A stretch of DNA of 64,000 bases from Weissella thailandensis (GTDB lineage Bacteria > Bacillota > Bacilli > Lactobacillales > Lactobacillaceae), in NCBI RefSeq assembly GCF_005405465.1, contig NZ_BJEC01000006.1:53391-117390 (forward strand), read 5' to 3'. The notes beneath the pieces are model-generated. The model made no database searches and was not told the origin of the DNA. It saw only the letters and a list, made by a program, of their open reading frames with translations. Of the stretch, positions 54,285 through 63,979 are shown piece after piece. Every line of letters starts with the position of its first letter. Position 1 is the stretch's first letter. A program made the translations under genes and the position numbers.

Positions 54285-56387
54285 ATGAGGAATAACAAAC
54301 AACATTCGTCACATAGTCATCATAATCACGGCGACATGGATCACTCAAAACACGACCATAATGAAATGGAACATAGTCAGATGGATCACGGTAAGATGAA
54401 TCATAGTGTGATGGATCACAGTGAAATGGATCATGGCGCAATGGGAGGGCATGCCCACCACCATCACGGTAGCTTTAAGGAGATTTTCTTGAAGTCACTC
54501 CCATTAGGAATTGCAATCTTACTCATTACTCCTTTGATGGAGATTCAGTTGCCTTTCCAAATTATCTTTCCTTATGCAGACGTTGTAGCAGCTGTATTGG
54601 CAACAATTCTATACATTTTTGGCGGAAAACCATTCTTAATGGGTGCGAAAGATGAGTTTAATTCAAAAGCTCCAGGCATGATGTCCTTGATTACTTTGGG
54701 AATAACGGTTTCTTATGCCTATAGTGTTTACGCAGTGGCCGCTCGATATGTGACTGGAGAACATGTCATGGACTTCTTCTTTGAGTTTACAACGTTAATT
54801 TTAATCATGTTATTAGGACACTGGATTGAAATGAAGGCATTGGGTGAAGCAGGGGACGCGCAAAAATCATTGGCTGAGTTGGTGCCGAAAGATGCTCATG
54901 TTGTTTTAGAAGACGATTCGATTGAGACTCGTCCAGTTGCTGACTTGCAAGTAGGTGATTTGATTCGTGTTCAAGCCGGAGAAAATGTTCCAGCAGATGG
55001 AACGATCCAGCGTGGCGAATCACGTGTAAACGAAGCGCTTGTGACTGGGGAATCGAAACCAATTGAAAAAAATCCTGGAGATGAGGTCATCGGTGGATCA
55101 ACCAATGGTGGCGGATTCCTCTATGTGGAAATAAAGCAGACGGGCGATAAGTCCTTCATTTCTCAGGTTCAGACATTAATCAGTCAAGCTCAAAGCCAAC
55201 CTTCTCGAACAGAAAATCTTGCACAAAAAGTTGCAGGATGGCTCTTTTATATTGCGGTTATTGTAGCTCTTATTACCTTTGTCATATGGATGGTTATAGC
55301 TGATGTACCAACGGCAGTTATTTTTACAGTCACCACATTAGTTATTGCTTGTCCGCATGCCCTGGGTCTGGCTATTCCATTGGTGACTGCTCGTAGTACC
55401 AGCTTAGGGGCCAGTCGGGGATTATTAGTGAAGGACCGGTACGCTTTGGAGTTGACTACAAACGCAGATGTTATGGTTTTAGATAAAACTGGAACTTTAA
55501 CAACTGGTGAGTTTAAAGTATTAGATGTTGAACTCCTTAATGATAAATATACGAAAGATGAAATCGTTGCCTTATTGTCAGGTATCGAAGGTGGATCTAG
55601 TCACCCTATCGCTCAGTCAATTATTAGTTACGCAGAACAGCAAGAGATACGTCCAGTAAGTTTTGATTCGATCGATGTTATTTCTGGCGCTGGTGTAGAA
55701 GGTCAAGCTAACGGACATCGTTATCAATTAATCAGTCAAAAAGCATATGAACGTAATCTGGATATGGATATTCCAAAAGGAGCAACCCTCAGTGTCTTAG
55801 TAGAAAACGACGAAGCAATCGGTGCTGTAGCTTTAGGGGACGAATTAAAACCGACAAGTAAAGCCTTAATACAAGCCCTTAAAAAGAACAAGATTCAGCC
55901 GATTATGGCAACGGGTGACAATGAACAAGCGGCTCAAGGGACTGCAGAAATTTTAGGTATTGATTATCTAGCTAATCAATCTCCTCAAGACAAATATGAA
56001 TTAGTTGAAAAACTTAAAGCAGAAGAAAAGAAAGTTATCATGGTCGGTGACGGGGTCAACGATGCACCTTCTCTTGCATTAGCAGACGTTGGTATAGCTG
56101 TTGGTGCCGGAACTCAAGTAGCATTGGATTCAGCCGATGTCATCTTGACACAGTCAGACCCTGGCGACATTGAATCCTTTATCGAGTTGGCTCAGAAGAC
56201 CACACGTAAGATGAAAGAAAATCTTGTTTGGGGAGCAGGGTATAACTTTATCGCGATCCCAATAGCTGCAGGAATACTAGCACCAATCGGCATAACATTA
56301 AGTCCAGCAGTCGGTGCCGTCTTGATGTCACTTTCGACTGTAATTGTTGCCATCAATGCTATGACATTGAAATTAGATCCAAAATAA
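54285..56387 (+). CDS. copB: CopB-type copper-exporting P1B ATPase
   Basis: This 700-residue P-type ATPase exports copper (or silver). The N-terminal 62 residues are a His/Met-rich metal-binding tail of repeated MDHS-type units. The transmembrane metal motif is CPH (356-358), the CopB/P1B-3 type. TGES (254-257), DKTGT (400-404) and GDGVNDAP are intact. AGGAGG precedes the ATG. It is the main functional element of the copper module. Confidence 0.95.
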   Translation: MRNNKQHSSHSHHNHGDMDHSKHDHNEMEHSQMDHGKMNHSVMDHSEMDHGAMGGHAHHHHGSFKEIFLKSLPLGIAILLITPLMEIQLPFQIIFPYADVVAAVLATILYIFGGKPFLMGAKDEFNSKAPGMMSLITLGITVSYAYSVYAVAARYVTGEHVMDFFFEFTTLILIMLLGHWIEMKALGEAGDAQKSLAELVPKDAHVVLEDDSIETRPVADLQVGDLIRVQAGENVPADGTIQRGESRVNEALVTGESKPIEKNPGDEVIGGSTNGGGFLYVEIKQTGDKSFISQVQTLISQAQSQPSRTENLAQKVAGWLFYIAVIVALITFVIWMVIADVPTAVIFTVTTLVIACPHALGLAIPLVTARSTSLGASRGLLVKDRYALELTTNADVMVLDKTGTLTTGEFKVLDVELLNDKYTKDEIVALLSGIEGGSSHPIAQSIISYAEQQEIRPVSFDSIDVISGAGVEGQANGHRYQLISQKAYERNLDMDIPKGATLSVLVENDEAIGAVALGDELKPTSKALIQALKKNKIQPIMATGDNEQAAQGTAEILGIDYLANQSPQDKYELVEKLKAEEKKVIMVGDGVNDAPSLALADVGIAVGAGTQVALDSADVILTQSDPGDIESFIELAQKTTRKMKENLVWGAGYNFIAIPIAAGILAPIGITLSPAVGAVLMSLSTVIVAINAMTLKLDPK

Positions 56388-56749
56388 ACAGTTATTTGGC
56401 ACATGAAATAATTGAATGACCTTATCGTGTAAAAATACAATAGTTTCACAGGAAAGGAAGAGATGAAATAATTTAAAAAATCATCTCTTCCTTTTTGCTC
56501 AGAAGTCAATAAATTGGACTATTTTTATTCAGTTACTTAGGCAACATTTGAGATACGATTGCGATTGGGTATAAATAAAATAATTCAGGCACATGAATCA
56601 TTCGAAAGAGTGAATTATGTGTATGTTTTAATAAGATTTGATATTTCTGTGATAAGGCTTATATTAAAGGTGTATAACACAACCAGAGACGATTGACACC
56701 TTAATTAGGCCCATGAGTTTCAATTTTGAACGTAAAGGGGAAATTCATA
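56388..56749. other. Region between copB and the broken hydrolase
   Basis: It holds a palindromic segment AGAGATGA...TCATCTCT (about 56457-56488) that may terminate copB, the IS remnant 56497-56571, and an AT-rich leader with AAAGGGG before the hydrolase ATG. No gene is seen. Confidence 0.5.
56497..56571 (-). mobile_element. IS remnant (right end), inverted copy of 51017-51086
   Basis: GCTCAGAAGTCAATAAATTG starts a segment that is the reverse complement of the left remnant with about five differences over 65 bases. Together the two copies bracket the copper genes in inverted orientation. Confidence 0.75.
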
Positions 56750-57646
56750 ATGAAAGTGACACAAGCAGTACTAGACGATATTAAACGCACAACAGATCAG
56801 TGGCGCGCTTCAGATGAGAAATGAGATGCAGGACTACCAACGGAGTTTCCGGATGTCAAACGATATGACAACATCAGTTATGGTCCAGCTGGTGAAGAAA
56901 ATTTGTTAGATGTTTATACACCTAAAGATGTGACACAAAGTGTGCCTACCATTATCGATATTCATGGTGGGGGGAACGTATACGGGTCCAAAGAGCTTTA
57001 TCAGCATTACTGCCTTGGTTGGGCGAGACATGGATTTGGCGTTGTTAATTTCAATTATCGGCTGGCACCTCAATCCATTTTTCCAGGCGCACTGAAAGAT
57101 ACGGCACTCGTCGCAAAATGGGTTGCTGATCACGGGCAAGACTATCATTTAGATACAAATAATGTTTTCATCATTGGCGATAGTGCGGGTGGCACGCTCG
57201 CCTATCAGTATTTGACAGCATATGCGAATCCTAAATATCGTAAGGCGCTGGGATTAGTCTCTAGTGGGCAACTTGTTGTCCGAGGTGGAGCACTGAATAG
57301 TGGCTTTTATTTTGTAAAACGTCCTGGTGCCATAACACCGGACAGTTTGATGAGCACCTATTTTACACCAGAAATGATGCATAAATATGATCAGGAACTG
57401 CATACAGAAAACTATGTGACGCCTGATTTTCCACCAGTTTTTGTACTGACCGCCAATCATGACTTTTTACATGATGAGGGCGTGCGCTTTGATCAATTTC
57501 TATTGGACCATCACCTGGCACATCGATTTGCCAGTTTCGGTACGGAAAGTGATCCGCGCGAACACGTTTTTCAATTGAATCAACGTGATGCCGTGGCAGC
57601 TAAAGCTAATCAGCACGGGGAGAATTTTTCAGAAGTTTGTTTGTAG
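56750..57646 (+). pseudogene. HSL-type alpha/beta hydrolase (esterase) with TGA at codon 25
   Basis: The full frame starts at ATG 56750 behind AAAGGGG but has TGA at 56822-56824: RASDEK-stop-DAGLPTEFPDV. Trp fits the position. The rest is intact: HGGG oxyanion motif, GDSAGG nucleophile elbow, late Asp (TANHDFLHDEG) and His (REHVFQ). It would be a 298-codon hormone-sensitive-lipase-like esterase. No ribosome site supports a start after the stop. Confidence 0.8.
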
Positions 57647-57680
57647 AAAAATAAGGTGATCTTCGAAAATTAAGTAAACA

Positions 57681-57716
57681 AAAAGACCGGGATTATTGCA
57701 CTCCCCGGTCTTTATT
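57681..57716. terminator. Bidirectional terminator
   Basis: AAAGACCGGG pairs with CCCCGGTCTTT between the plus-strand hydrolase and the minus-strand gene fragment. Confidence 0.8.
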
Positions 57717-57726
57717 TATATGAACA

Positions 57727-57917
57727 TTACTCAGCAATTGCTTGAAAGAAAAGTACGGTACCCCAAGTTTCACCTTTAATTAAGTTCTTGGCAAATTTAG
57801 CAGCGGCATCCAAATCGTTATCAGGGGTTACTTTGAATTCAAGTTTCATACCGGTTTTTTTAACGAATTCGTATTTGAAATCGCCTTCATATTCTGTCAA
57901 AAGCTTGATAGATTGAA
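57727..57917 (-). pseudogene. 3' fragment of a small conserved protein
   Basis: The minus strand is open as LLTEYEGDFKYEFVKKTGM, continues KLEFKVTPDNDLDAAAKF and ends FFQAIAE-stop. Upstream the frame breaks into unrelated sequence at about 57917, so only the last 60 residues or so remain. I do not recognise a function. Confidence 0.5.
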
Positions 57918-58029
57918 GTCAATATTTGAGACAGATTTTCTTCTGCCCTGTAAATCTAGCATAAGAGCACCTTACTTAATGTCACTGTTCACCACGTGAA
58001 TGTCTATCTAAAAAAAAGAAGGAACCGGG

Positions 58030-58212
58030 GTGGAAAAAAATGAATTTAAACCGACTGCGATTGAAAGGTTAAAGAGTAAGAGCTATGAGCATCCCACAGA
58101 TTATTTTGGTGTGACGGTTGATCGATTATATGATCACTGACGCGAGATTCTAAATGCAAACAATCGTTCATGACTAGAGGATAACCTTCTAATAGGGTTC
58201 ATTTTTAAATAA
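58030..58212 (+). pseudogene. Short unknown frame with two in-frame TGA codons
   Basis: From GTG 58030 behind AAGGAAC the frame reads VEKNEFKPTAIERLKSKSYE, later VTVDRLYDH, TGA (58138-58140), REILNANNRS, TGA (58171-58173), LEDNLLIGFIFK and TAA. Trp would suit both TGA positions. It may be a LysM-like or other small domain, but I cannot name it. That it was coding at all is uncertain. Confidence 0.35.
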
Positions 58213-58229
58213 CCCCTTACAGATATATT

Positions 58230-58276
58230 AAAACAGCCCCATTATCAAATTGCTAGATAATGGGACTGTTTTTATT
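58230..58276 (+). terminator. Terminator hairpin
   Basis: AACAGCCCCATTATC pairs with GATAATGGGACTGTT, followed by TTTATT. Confidence 0.8.
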
Positions 58277-58282
58277 AACGAT

Positions 58283-58485
58283 ATAATGAGCCTTAAAACG
58301 CAGGAATAGATTGAACGGTTAAGCGTTAATGAGTAGCTTGGACTATCTCGGAAAGTATGCTTGTTGATGCGTTTATAGAGCCATTTTCAACGCGTACAAT
58401 TGTGGATTAAACTAGCAAATTCACGTTGGTTCAACACCAGAGTTTCACACAGGTCATCTACTTTCACTGTCACTTCTAATTTCAT
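58283..58485 (-). pseudogene. Remnant of an XRE-type HTH regulator
   Basis: The minus strand starts MKLEVTVKVDDLCETLVL, continues NQREFASLIHN, then frameshifts to VENGSINASTSILSEIVQAT. This pattern fits a small Cro/C1 helix-turn-helix protein. Stops and the shift show that it is decayed. Confidence 0.4.
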
Positions 58486-58613
58486 TTTTTTTAGTATAAG
58501 AGCATTAAAAACTTTGAAAATATCCTGTATTAATTTTTGTAAGCATTATTAAACTATATTATCTAGTAAGTGATATAACTAGAATATTTTAAAAGCAAAA
58601 AGGAGAATAGAAA

Positions 58614-58862
58614 ATGGGAATTATTTGGACCTTAATAGTCGGTGCAATAATTGGAGCAGTAGTCGGAGTGCTTACTAGTCGAGGTGCTGCTATGGGTTGG
58701 ATTAGCAATATACTTGCTGGATTAATTGGCTCATGGTTAGGCGAAAGTTTGTTAGGTAACTGGGGGCCTAGTCTTGCTGGCATGGCATTAGTGCCTTCTA
58801 TCATAGGAGCAGTTATTCTAGTAATTATTGTTTCTTGGATCACAACTCGAATCAAACATTGA
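58614..58862 (+). CDS. GlsB/YeaQ/YmgE-family membrane protein
   Basis: This 82-residue, Gly-rich protein has three hydrophobic segments (WTLIVGAIIGAVVGVLTSRG, then ILAGLIGSWLG, then a C-terminal helix). This transglycosylase-associated or GlsB family is linked to general stress and often lies next to Asp23/Gls24 genes, which are not seen here. AAAGGAG precedes the ATG. It is one of the few intact genes in this stretch. Confidence 0.85.
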   Translation: MGIIWTLIVGAIIGAVVGVLTSRGAAMGWISNILAGLIGSWLGESLLGNWGPSLAGMALVPSIIGAVILVIIVSWITTRIKH

Positions 58863-58949
58863 AATAAAAGGGGAATTTTGATCATAGCAAAATAAAAAGG
58901 ATGATCCTAAATCTAATGATGAAGAAAATATTTTTGATCACCTCAATCA

Positions 58950-59591
58950 ATACATTTTGAAAACAATGAAGATGGTGAGATTGAAAAACAAAAGAGTCAA
59001 GAGGCTTACCGGAAAAATCCTAATCTCGTGTTAGTGGCACGTGATGCTCAAAGTTTTCATCGTATGCAATCAACGTTTGATAACCCAGTCATTTTTACAC
59101 CTGACATGGTTTTATATATGAAACCTGTTAACTGGAATTTCAATCGAAATGGGGCTTTATTCGTTTTACGGCATGATTCAGAAAAAGTTGTTAAAAAAAG
59201 TACGATTGACAATACGATTGACAATATAAAAGATATTTTAGGAAATGAACGCCCTATAAAATGAGTTGATACCGTTCTAGACGAACCACAAAAGATAACA
59301 CCTATTACTCGGGAGGCATTATTTGATTCAGAACTAGAACTATTCTCGCACCAAAAAATAATTATTACAGATCGCTGGCATGCAATGGTATTTTCCGTTC
59401 TAACAGGAACACCTTGCCTATTATTTGGAAATAGTTATGGAAAAGGAAAGCACGCTTACTTTGATTGGCTAGAGCATATCAACTGGGTTAGTTATACCGA
59501 TAAGGAAGATAACGAGAGGATTAAACAACAAATAAACGCGGTCATGGAAGTCAAAACTCATGCTTATGATCTTATCCCTGATTTTAAATAG
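58950..59591 (+). pseudogene. Polysaccharide pyruvyl transferase family protein, 3' part, with in-frame TGA
   Basis: The homologous frame is open from about 58950 (EAYRKNPNLVLVARDAQS) and has TGA at 59262-59264 (NERPIK-stop-VDTVLDEPQ). It continues in phase to 59591 with the family signature IIITDRWHAMVFSVLTGTPC. Trp fits the stop. The first 100 or more residues of a complete enzyme are missing. The family decorates cell-surface glycans with pyruvate. Confidence 0.7.
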
Positions 59592-59781
59592 TTACATGAT
59601 TTAATTGCACATAATCGGTAGGAAAAAGTCAACTTTTTGATAACATTTGTTGCATGAAAATCCTCCTCAAGTGTATGGATAAGACCTATACCATTTTTCG
59701 ATACTACTTTAGATTAATTCTAAATTATGTTTATGGCAACTCTAAAAAGTGTTAAAATTCTTGTCAGAGGGGGAAATCACG

Positions 59782-61311
59782 ATGAAAACCTATATGAACT
59801 ATTTCTTTGATGAGCCAGCGTTTGATCTCCACGATGGCGGCTACGTGCCGCTTGAGGTCAGTGATGCGCCTGAGAAGCCCTTAAATGTGCCGCCGTTGTT
59901 GAAACCGGATAAAGAGACGGCGACCGACGTTTATTACACGGTGACAGCAGAGGCTGGGGAAACGAAACTGTTACCTGGGGCGAAGACCAAGACGTGGGGC
60001 TATAATACCAGTCTGTTAGGTCAGACGATTGTGTATCGCCGTGGTCAACATACGCATGTGACACTGAAAAACACCCTGCCTGAGTTGACCACTTTTCATT
60101 GGCATGGGGCTAATGTCAGTGGCCCTTATGTTGATGGCGGATGCCATGCACCGGTTTATCCGGGTGAAAGTAAGCATATCGACTTCACATTGGAACAACC
60201 GGCGACGACTTTGTGGCTGCACGCGCATCCGTGCCCATCCACAGCCGAGCAGGTTTGGCATGGTTTGGCTGCTATGGTGATTGTCAAAGACGACCATGAA
60301 GTCAGCCTGCCATTGCCAAGGAACTATGGCGTTGACGATATTCCGGTCATTTTGCAAGACCGGCGTTTTCATGAGAACAACCAGTGGGACTACCGGGCTG
60401 ATTATGATCCTGACGGTGTTGCTGGGCCAACTGCAATGATTAACGGTACAATCAATCCCTATTTTGATGTCACCACGCAAAAGGTCCGGTTGCGTTTTCT
60501 GGATGGTTCTAATCGCCGTGAATGGCGGTTGCATTTTTCCGATGACCTACCATTTACGCAAATTGGCGGGGATGGCTCACTGTTACCGGAGCCGGTCAAA
60601 TTTACCCATTTGATGCTGACTTGTGCTGAGCGTGCCGAAGTGATTGTTGATTTTGGCCAATACCATGAAGGCGACGAGGTCACCTTATATACGGATGATG
60701 TGCCATTGCTAAAGTTCCGCATTCATGCGTTCAAACCGGATCAGACTACCTTGCCTGATAAGTTGTTCGATGTGAAGGCACCAGTGGTTGACCCGGCTTT
60801 GCCAGTTCGCCACGTTGTGATGCAGGGGATGGACGAAGGTGTTGCGATTGATGGAAAAAAGTTTGCCATGCAGCGGATTGATGCCACGCAACCAATTGGC
60901 AAATCCCAGTACTGGGATGTTACCAATAGCAATGATGCGCCTGGAATGGTTCATCCATTCCATGTGCATGGAACCCAATTCTTAGTCTTGTCGCGGAATG
61001 GGCATGCGCCGTATCCAAATGAACATGGTTTCAAAGATACCGTTGGCGTGAATCCTGGTGAAACGGTTCGGCTGCTGGTTCGCTTTGATTTGCCAGGGGT
61101 TTATATGTATCACTGCCATATCATTGAGCACGAAGATGGCGGAATGATGGCACAGATTGAAACATTCGATCCAGCCAAGCCAAAGCAAGAATATAAATTG
61201 ATGGATATGGATACGTTAATGATGGCCTTGGCTAAAGAACGTGGCGTCAAACCATCTGAGATTTGGATGGGCGGTATGCAGTCTTATGAAAAAATGGGAA
61301 TGAAAATGTAA
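59782..61311 (+). CDS. Multicopper oxidase (laccase/CueO-like, cytoplasmic type)
   Basis: This 509-residue three-domain cupredoxin oxidase has copper ligands in HWHG, LHAHPCPS, HPFHVHGTQF and YHCHIIEHEDGGMM. It probably oxidizes Cu(I) or phenolics/amines with O2. It has no signal peptide (starts MKTYMNYFFDEPAF), so it is likely intracellular, as in other lactobacilli. The ATG at 59782 follows GAGGGGG; an upstream ATG at 59749 is not used. The region is clearly richer in G and C than the core genes, pointing to transfer from a lactobacillus of the casei or plantarum type. Confidence 0.92.
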   Translation: MKTYMNYFFDEPAFDLHDGGYVPLEVSDAPEKPLNVPPLLKPDKETATDVYYTVTAEAGETKLLPGAKTKTWGYNTSLLGQTIVYRRGQHTHVTLKNTLPELTTFHWHGANVSGPYVDGGCHAPVYPGESKHIDFTLEQPATTLWLHAHPCPSTAEQVWHGLAAMVIVKDDHEVSLPLPRNYGVDDIPVILQDRRFHENNQWDYRADYDPDGVAGPTAMINGTINPYFDVTTQKVRLRFLDGSNRREWRLHFSDDLPFTQIGGDGSLLPEPVKFTHLMLTCAERAEVIVDFGQYHEGDEVTLYTDDVPLLKFRIHAFKPDQTTLPDKLFDVKAPVVDPALPVRHVVMQGMDEGVAIDGKKFAMQRIDATQPIGKSQYWDVTNSNDAPGMVHPFHVHGTQFLVLSRNGHAPYPNEHGFKDTVGVNPGETVRLLVRFDLPGVYMYHCHIIEHEDGGMMAQIETFDPAKPKQEYKLMDMDTLMMALAKERGVKPSEIWMGGMQSYEKMGMKM

Positions 61312-61350
61312 ACGTCCCACAATACTAATATAGAAAAAGATGGTTTTAAT

Positions 61351-62724
61351 ATGCACTCTCCAACGATCAAACATCGCGGGGCTTTTGTCGCCACGTTACT
61401 GACAGGCACCTTTTCGATGTCAATTTCTCAGTCTTCTTTAAGCACCGCTTATCCTGCTTTTATGAAAGCTTTTGGTTTAGGGGCGGATACAGTTGCTTGG
61501 CTGACAACCGGCTTTATGTTGGTGATGACCTTGATGATTCCGGTTAGCCCATGGCTGTTGCATAATGTTACTTTCCAACGGCTTTTCCAAGCGATTGAAC
61601 TCATTTTTGCCATTGGGACAGGCTTATGTATCTGGGCACCGAGTTTTACCGTGCTCATGATTGGCCGGTTGCTTGAAGCGATTGCGGTCGGGATTATTTT
61701 CCCGAGTTTCCAGACCGTGTTGCTGACGATTACGCCGCATAGGGAGCGTGGTCGGGTGATGGGCACGGCGGGATTGGTCATGGGCTCAGCCTTGGCAGTC
61801 GGTCCGATTATTTCCGGTGTTTTGCTGACATGGTTCCCTTGGCAGACTTTATTCTTGTTCTTCTTGGTCGTTTCGCTGCTTGTGCTGGCCGTTTCAACGG
61901 TGACCATTGCGTCTGTCATGCCATTGCAACCGACGCAACTGGACTGGGTGTCCTTCCTTTTATCCGCAAGTTTTCCAATTCTACTTTATGCTTTGGGTGC
62001 TTTGTCGAAAAAAGGCTTAACTGTTGGCGTGGTTGGTTTGTTGATTTTAGGCGTCCTGGCAGCTGGTATTTTCGTTGTTCGGCAATTGAATCGCCAACCA
62101 CCAATGTTGCAAATGCGAGTTTTTGCCACTGGTATGTTTACTAAAGCGATGTTTCTGACCGGAATTTCATACGTCGGTTTGATTGTCACCACTATCCTGA
62201 TGCCGCTTTACTTTCAAACGCTACTTGGTTTGTCACCGTTGATTTCTGGCTTGTCCTTAGTGCCAGCTGCGGTGTTGCTGAGTATTTTGAATCCAATTAG
62301 CGGGCGCCTACTGGATCGCTTTGGACCGCGTGTCGTGGCCATGATTGGCATGTTGTTGATTACTGGCGGCTTTGGTCTGTTAGCAGTCTTTGCCCATCAT
62401 TTACCGCTGATTTGGGCAATTATGTTGGCGATGGCGACTGAAGCCGGCAATGCCTTTGTGATGATGCCTTCAGTGACAGCTGGCGCGAATGCTTTGCCGA
62501 ATGAGCTCGTGGCAGACGGCACTGCGGTTACAACGACGGCTCGTCAGTTATTCGGTTCTGCCGGTGTCATGTTCGCCACAGTGTTGTTGGATGGCATGCA
62601 AACCACGCTGCGAAGTCATGCTGGCGGTTTTGCTGTTACCTTCGCTGTGTTTGCTGGCGTGGGCCTGATTGGCTTGCTGTTGGCGTTGACGTTACCAAAG
62701 GAAGTCGCGAAGAAAGCGGTATAG
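61351..62724 (+). CDS. MFS transporter, DHA2/EmrB-QacA type
   Basis: This 457-residue permease has about 14 membrane segments. The motif GRVMGTAGLVMGSALAVGPI (antiporter motif C region) and PHRERGR are visible. It shares the higher GC style of the oxidase gene 39 bases upstream, so the two moved together. Drug or toxic-metabolite export is likely; the substrate is unknown. The ribosome site is weak. A terminator follows. Confidence 0.85.
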   Translation: MHSPTIKHRGAFVATLLTGTFSMSISQSSLSTAYPAFMKAFGLGADTVAWLTTGFMLVMTLMIPVSPWLLHNVTFQRLFQAIELIFAIGTGLCIWAPSFTVLMIGRLLEAIAVGIIFPSFQTVLLTITPHRERGRVMGTAGLVMGSALAVGPIISGVLLTWFPWQTLFLFFLVVSLLVLAVSTVTIASVMPLQPTQLDWVSFLLSASFPILLYALGALSKKGLTVGVVGLLILGVLAAGIFVVRQLNRQPPMLQMRVFATGMFTKAMFLTGISYVGLIVTTILMPLYFQTLLGLSPLISGLSLVPAAVLLSILNPISGRLLDRFGPRVVAMIGMLLITGGFGLLAVFAHHLPLIWAIMLAMATEAGNAFVMMPSVTAGANALPNELVADGTAVTTTARQLFGSAGVMFATVLLDGMQTTLRSHAGGFAVTFAVFAGVGLIGLLLALTLPKEVAKKAV

Positions 62725-62749
62725 CTGCGGATTCGTGCTTTACATCTAC

Positions 62750-62788
62750 AAAAATGACCGCCTACCAAAAAGTAGACGGTCATTTTTG
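62750..62788 (+). terminator. Terminator after the oxidase-MFS pair
   Basis: AAAATGACCGCCTAC pairs with GTAGACGGTCATTTTT over a short A-rich loop. Confidence 0.85.
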
Positions 62789-62877
62789 TTGCAACTAAGC
62801 ATGCTTGACTGGGTACTTAGCCGCAAATGATCAGGAGAGAAGCATTGCGACTAGGAAAGGAGGGTAACACGGTTGCT

Positions 62878-63253
62878 TTAGTCAACAAAGACCAGTTCGA
62901 TAGTTTCATCTTCCGGTTTGACGTTGACAGATAAATGACGATTAAGGTCGGCCACCAGTTTGCGTGCGAAGGCCATCTTCTCGTCGAATTCGGTCATGCG
63001 CGAAGTAATGCGAAGTAAACGGGACGCCTTGGTAATTAAAGTTTTCGCCGATATAGCCCGGATCAGTCACGTAGCGCAAGTTGTTTTCGTCGTGGCGACT
63101 GCCCGGTTTCAGGACGGTATCCAAATACTAATAGAGAATCGTTGGATCGTAGTTCAGCGGCTTATCAAGGGTCGTGGAAAGCTTGTAGTTGGTTGCTTGA
63201 CCAGCGAATTGTTCGTTGATTTGGACTTGGGTAAGGCTTTGATACAATTTCAA
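62878..63253 (-). pseudogene. Unknown conserved protein, broken by TAG and a frameshift
   Basis: On the minus strand a TTG start (63253) behind AGGAGTG opens MKLYQSLTQVQINEQF, runs to a TAG at 63130-63128 (TILY-stop-YLDTVLKPGSRHDEN), then near 63000 shifts frame to MTEFDEKMAFARKLVADL and ends ETIELVFVD. The intact product would have about 125 residues. Function not recognised. Base composition matches the oxidase region, so it probably came with it. Confidence 0.6.
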
Positions 63254-63394
63254 AATGATCACTCCTCTTCTTTTCACTTTTAGTATAGCAGTTATGGTAG
63301 ATTGTAAAATTAATCCGAACGCTGTTCGGACAAAAAAGATCAGCTTCCTTTAAAATGGTGTTTACCACAAACCCATCTTTTAGGAGATGGTCTT

Positions 63395-63905
63395 TTGTCT
63401 AGTATAACCTATTCCGAACGAATTAAAATCGAAACCTTTTGTGAACTAGGGCTGTCCAATATCCAAATGGGCGTTCGGCTGAACCGATCACCGTCAAAAA
63501 TTCCTTATGAATTATCTCGATGTCAACCTTATCAGTCTGAATTAGCACAAACAGATGCCGAATACAAGCGATCACGATGTGGTCGGAAAACTAAGCTGAG
63601 CGATGAGTTAAAGTAAAAAAATTCTCACCCATTTACGTCTAAGCTGGTCACCAGGAGTGATTGCTCACGAATTTAAACTAGCTACTAAATCTATTTATAA
63701 TTGGCTAAATCAGGGGAGAATTGGTTTCTCCTTGAATGATCTACCTGAACATGGCGTACGCCAACGGCGTAACGTTGACCAACGATCCAAATATAATCAA
63801 TCTTTGGGGCGATCAATTGAACAGCGTCCCATGATGATTAATCAACGTAATCGCATCGGCGATTTTGAACTAGATACAGTCGTTGGTCCTCGTGGGCATA
63901 GTGCT
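63395..63905 (+). pseudogene. IS30-family transposase fragment
   Basis: TTG 63395 starts an IS30-type N-terminus (SERIKIETFCELGLSNIQMG, HTH). The frame stops at 63616, but the next frame carries on with KILTHLRLSWSPGVIAHEF and reaches GDFELDTVVGPRGHS, the first DDE block, before switching to unrelated sequence near 63900. A one-base shift at LSDELK and a 3' truncation make it inactive. Confidence 0.8.
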
Positions 63906-63979
63906 CCTATCCTAGTATTTGGTACATAAATTTCTGAACAGTTGTGCCATAATTAATAAAACAAGATAGGAGCATTCCA

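Noticed and set aside
47858..59264. UGA used as a Trp codon throughout the organism
   Set aside because: Core genes use TGG for Trp, and no long core frame contains TGA. The broken genes also carry frameshifts and TAA/TAG stops, so a genome-wide code change is not supported.
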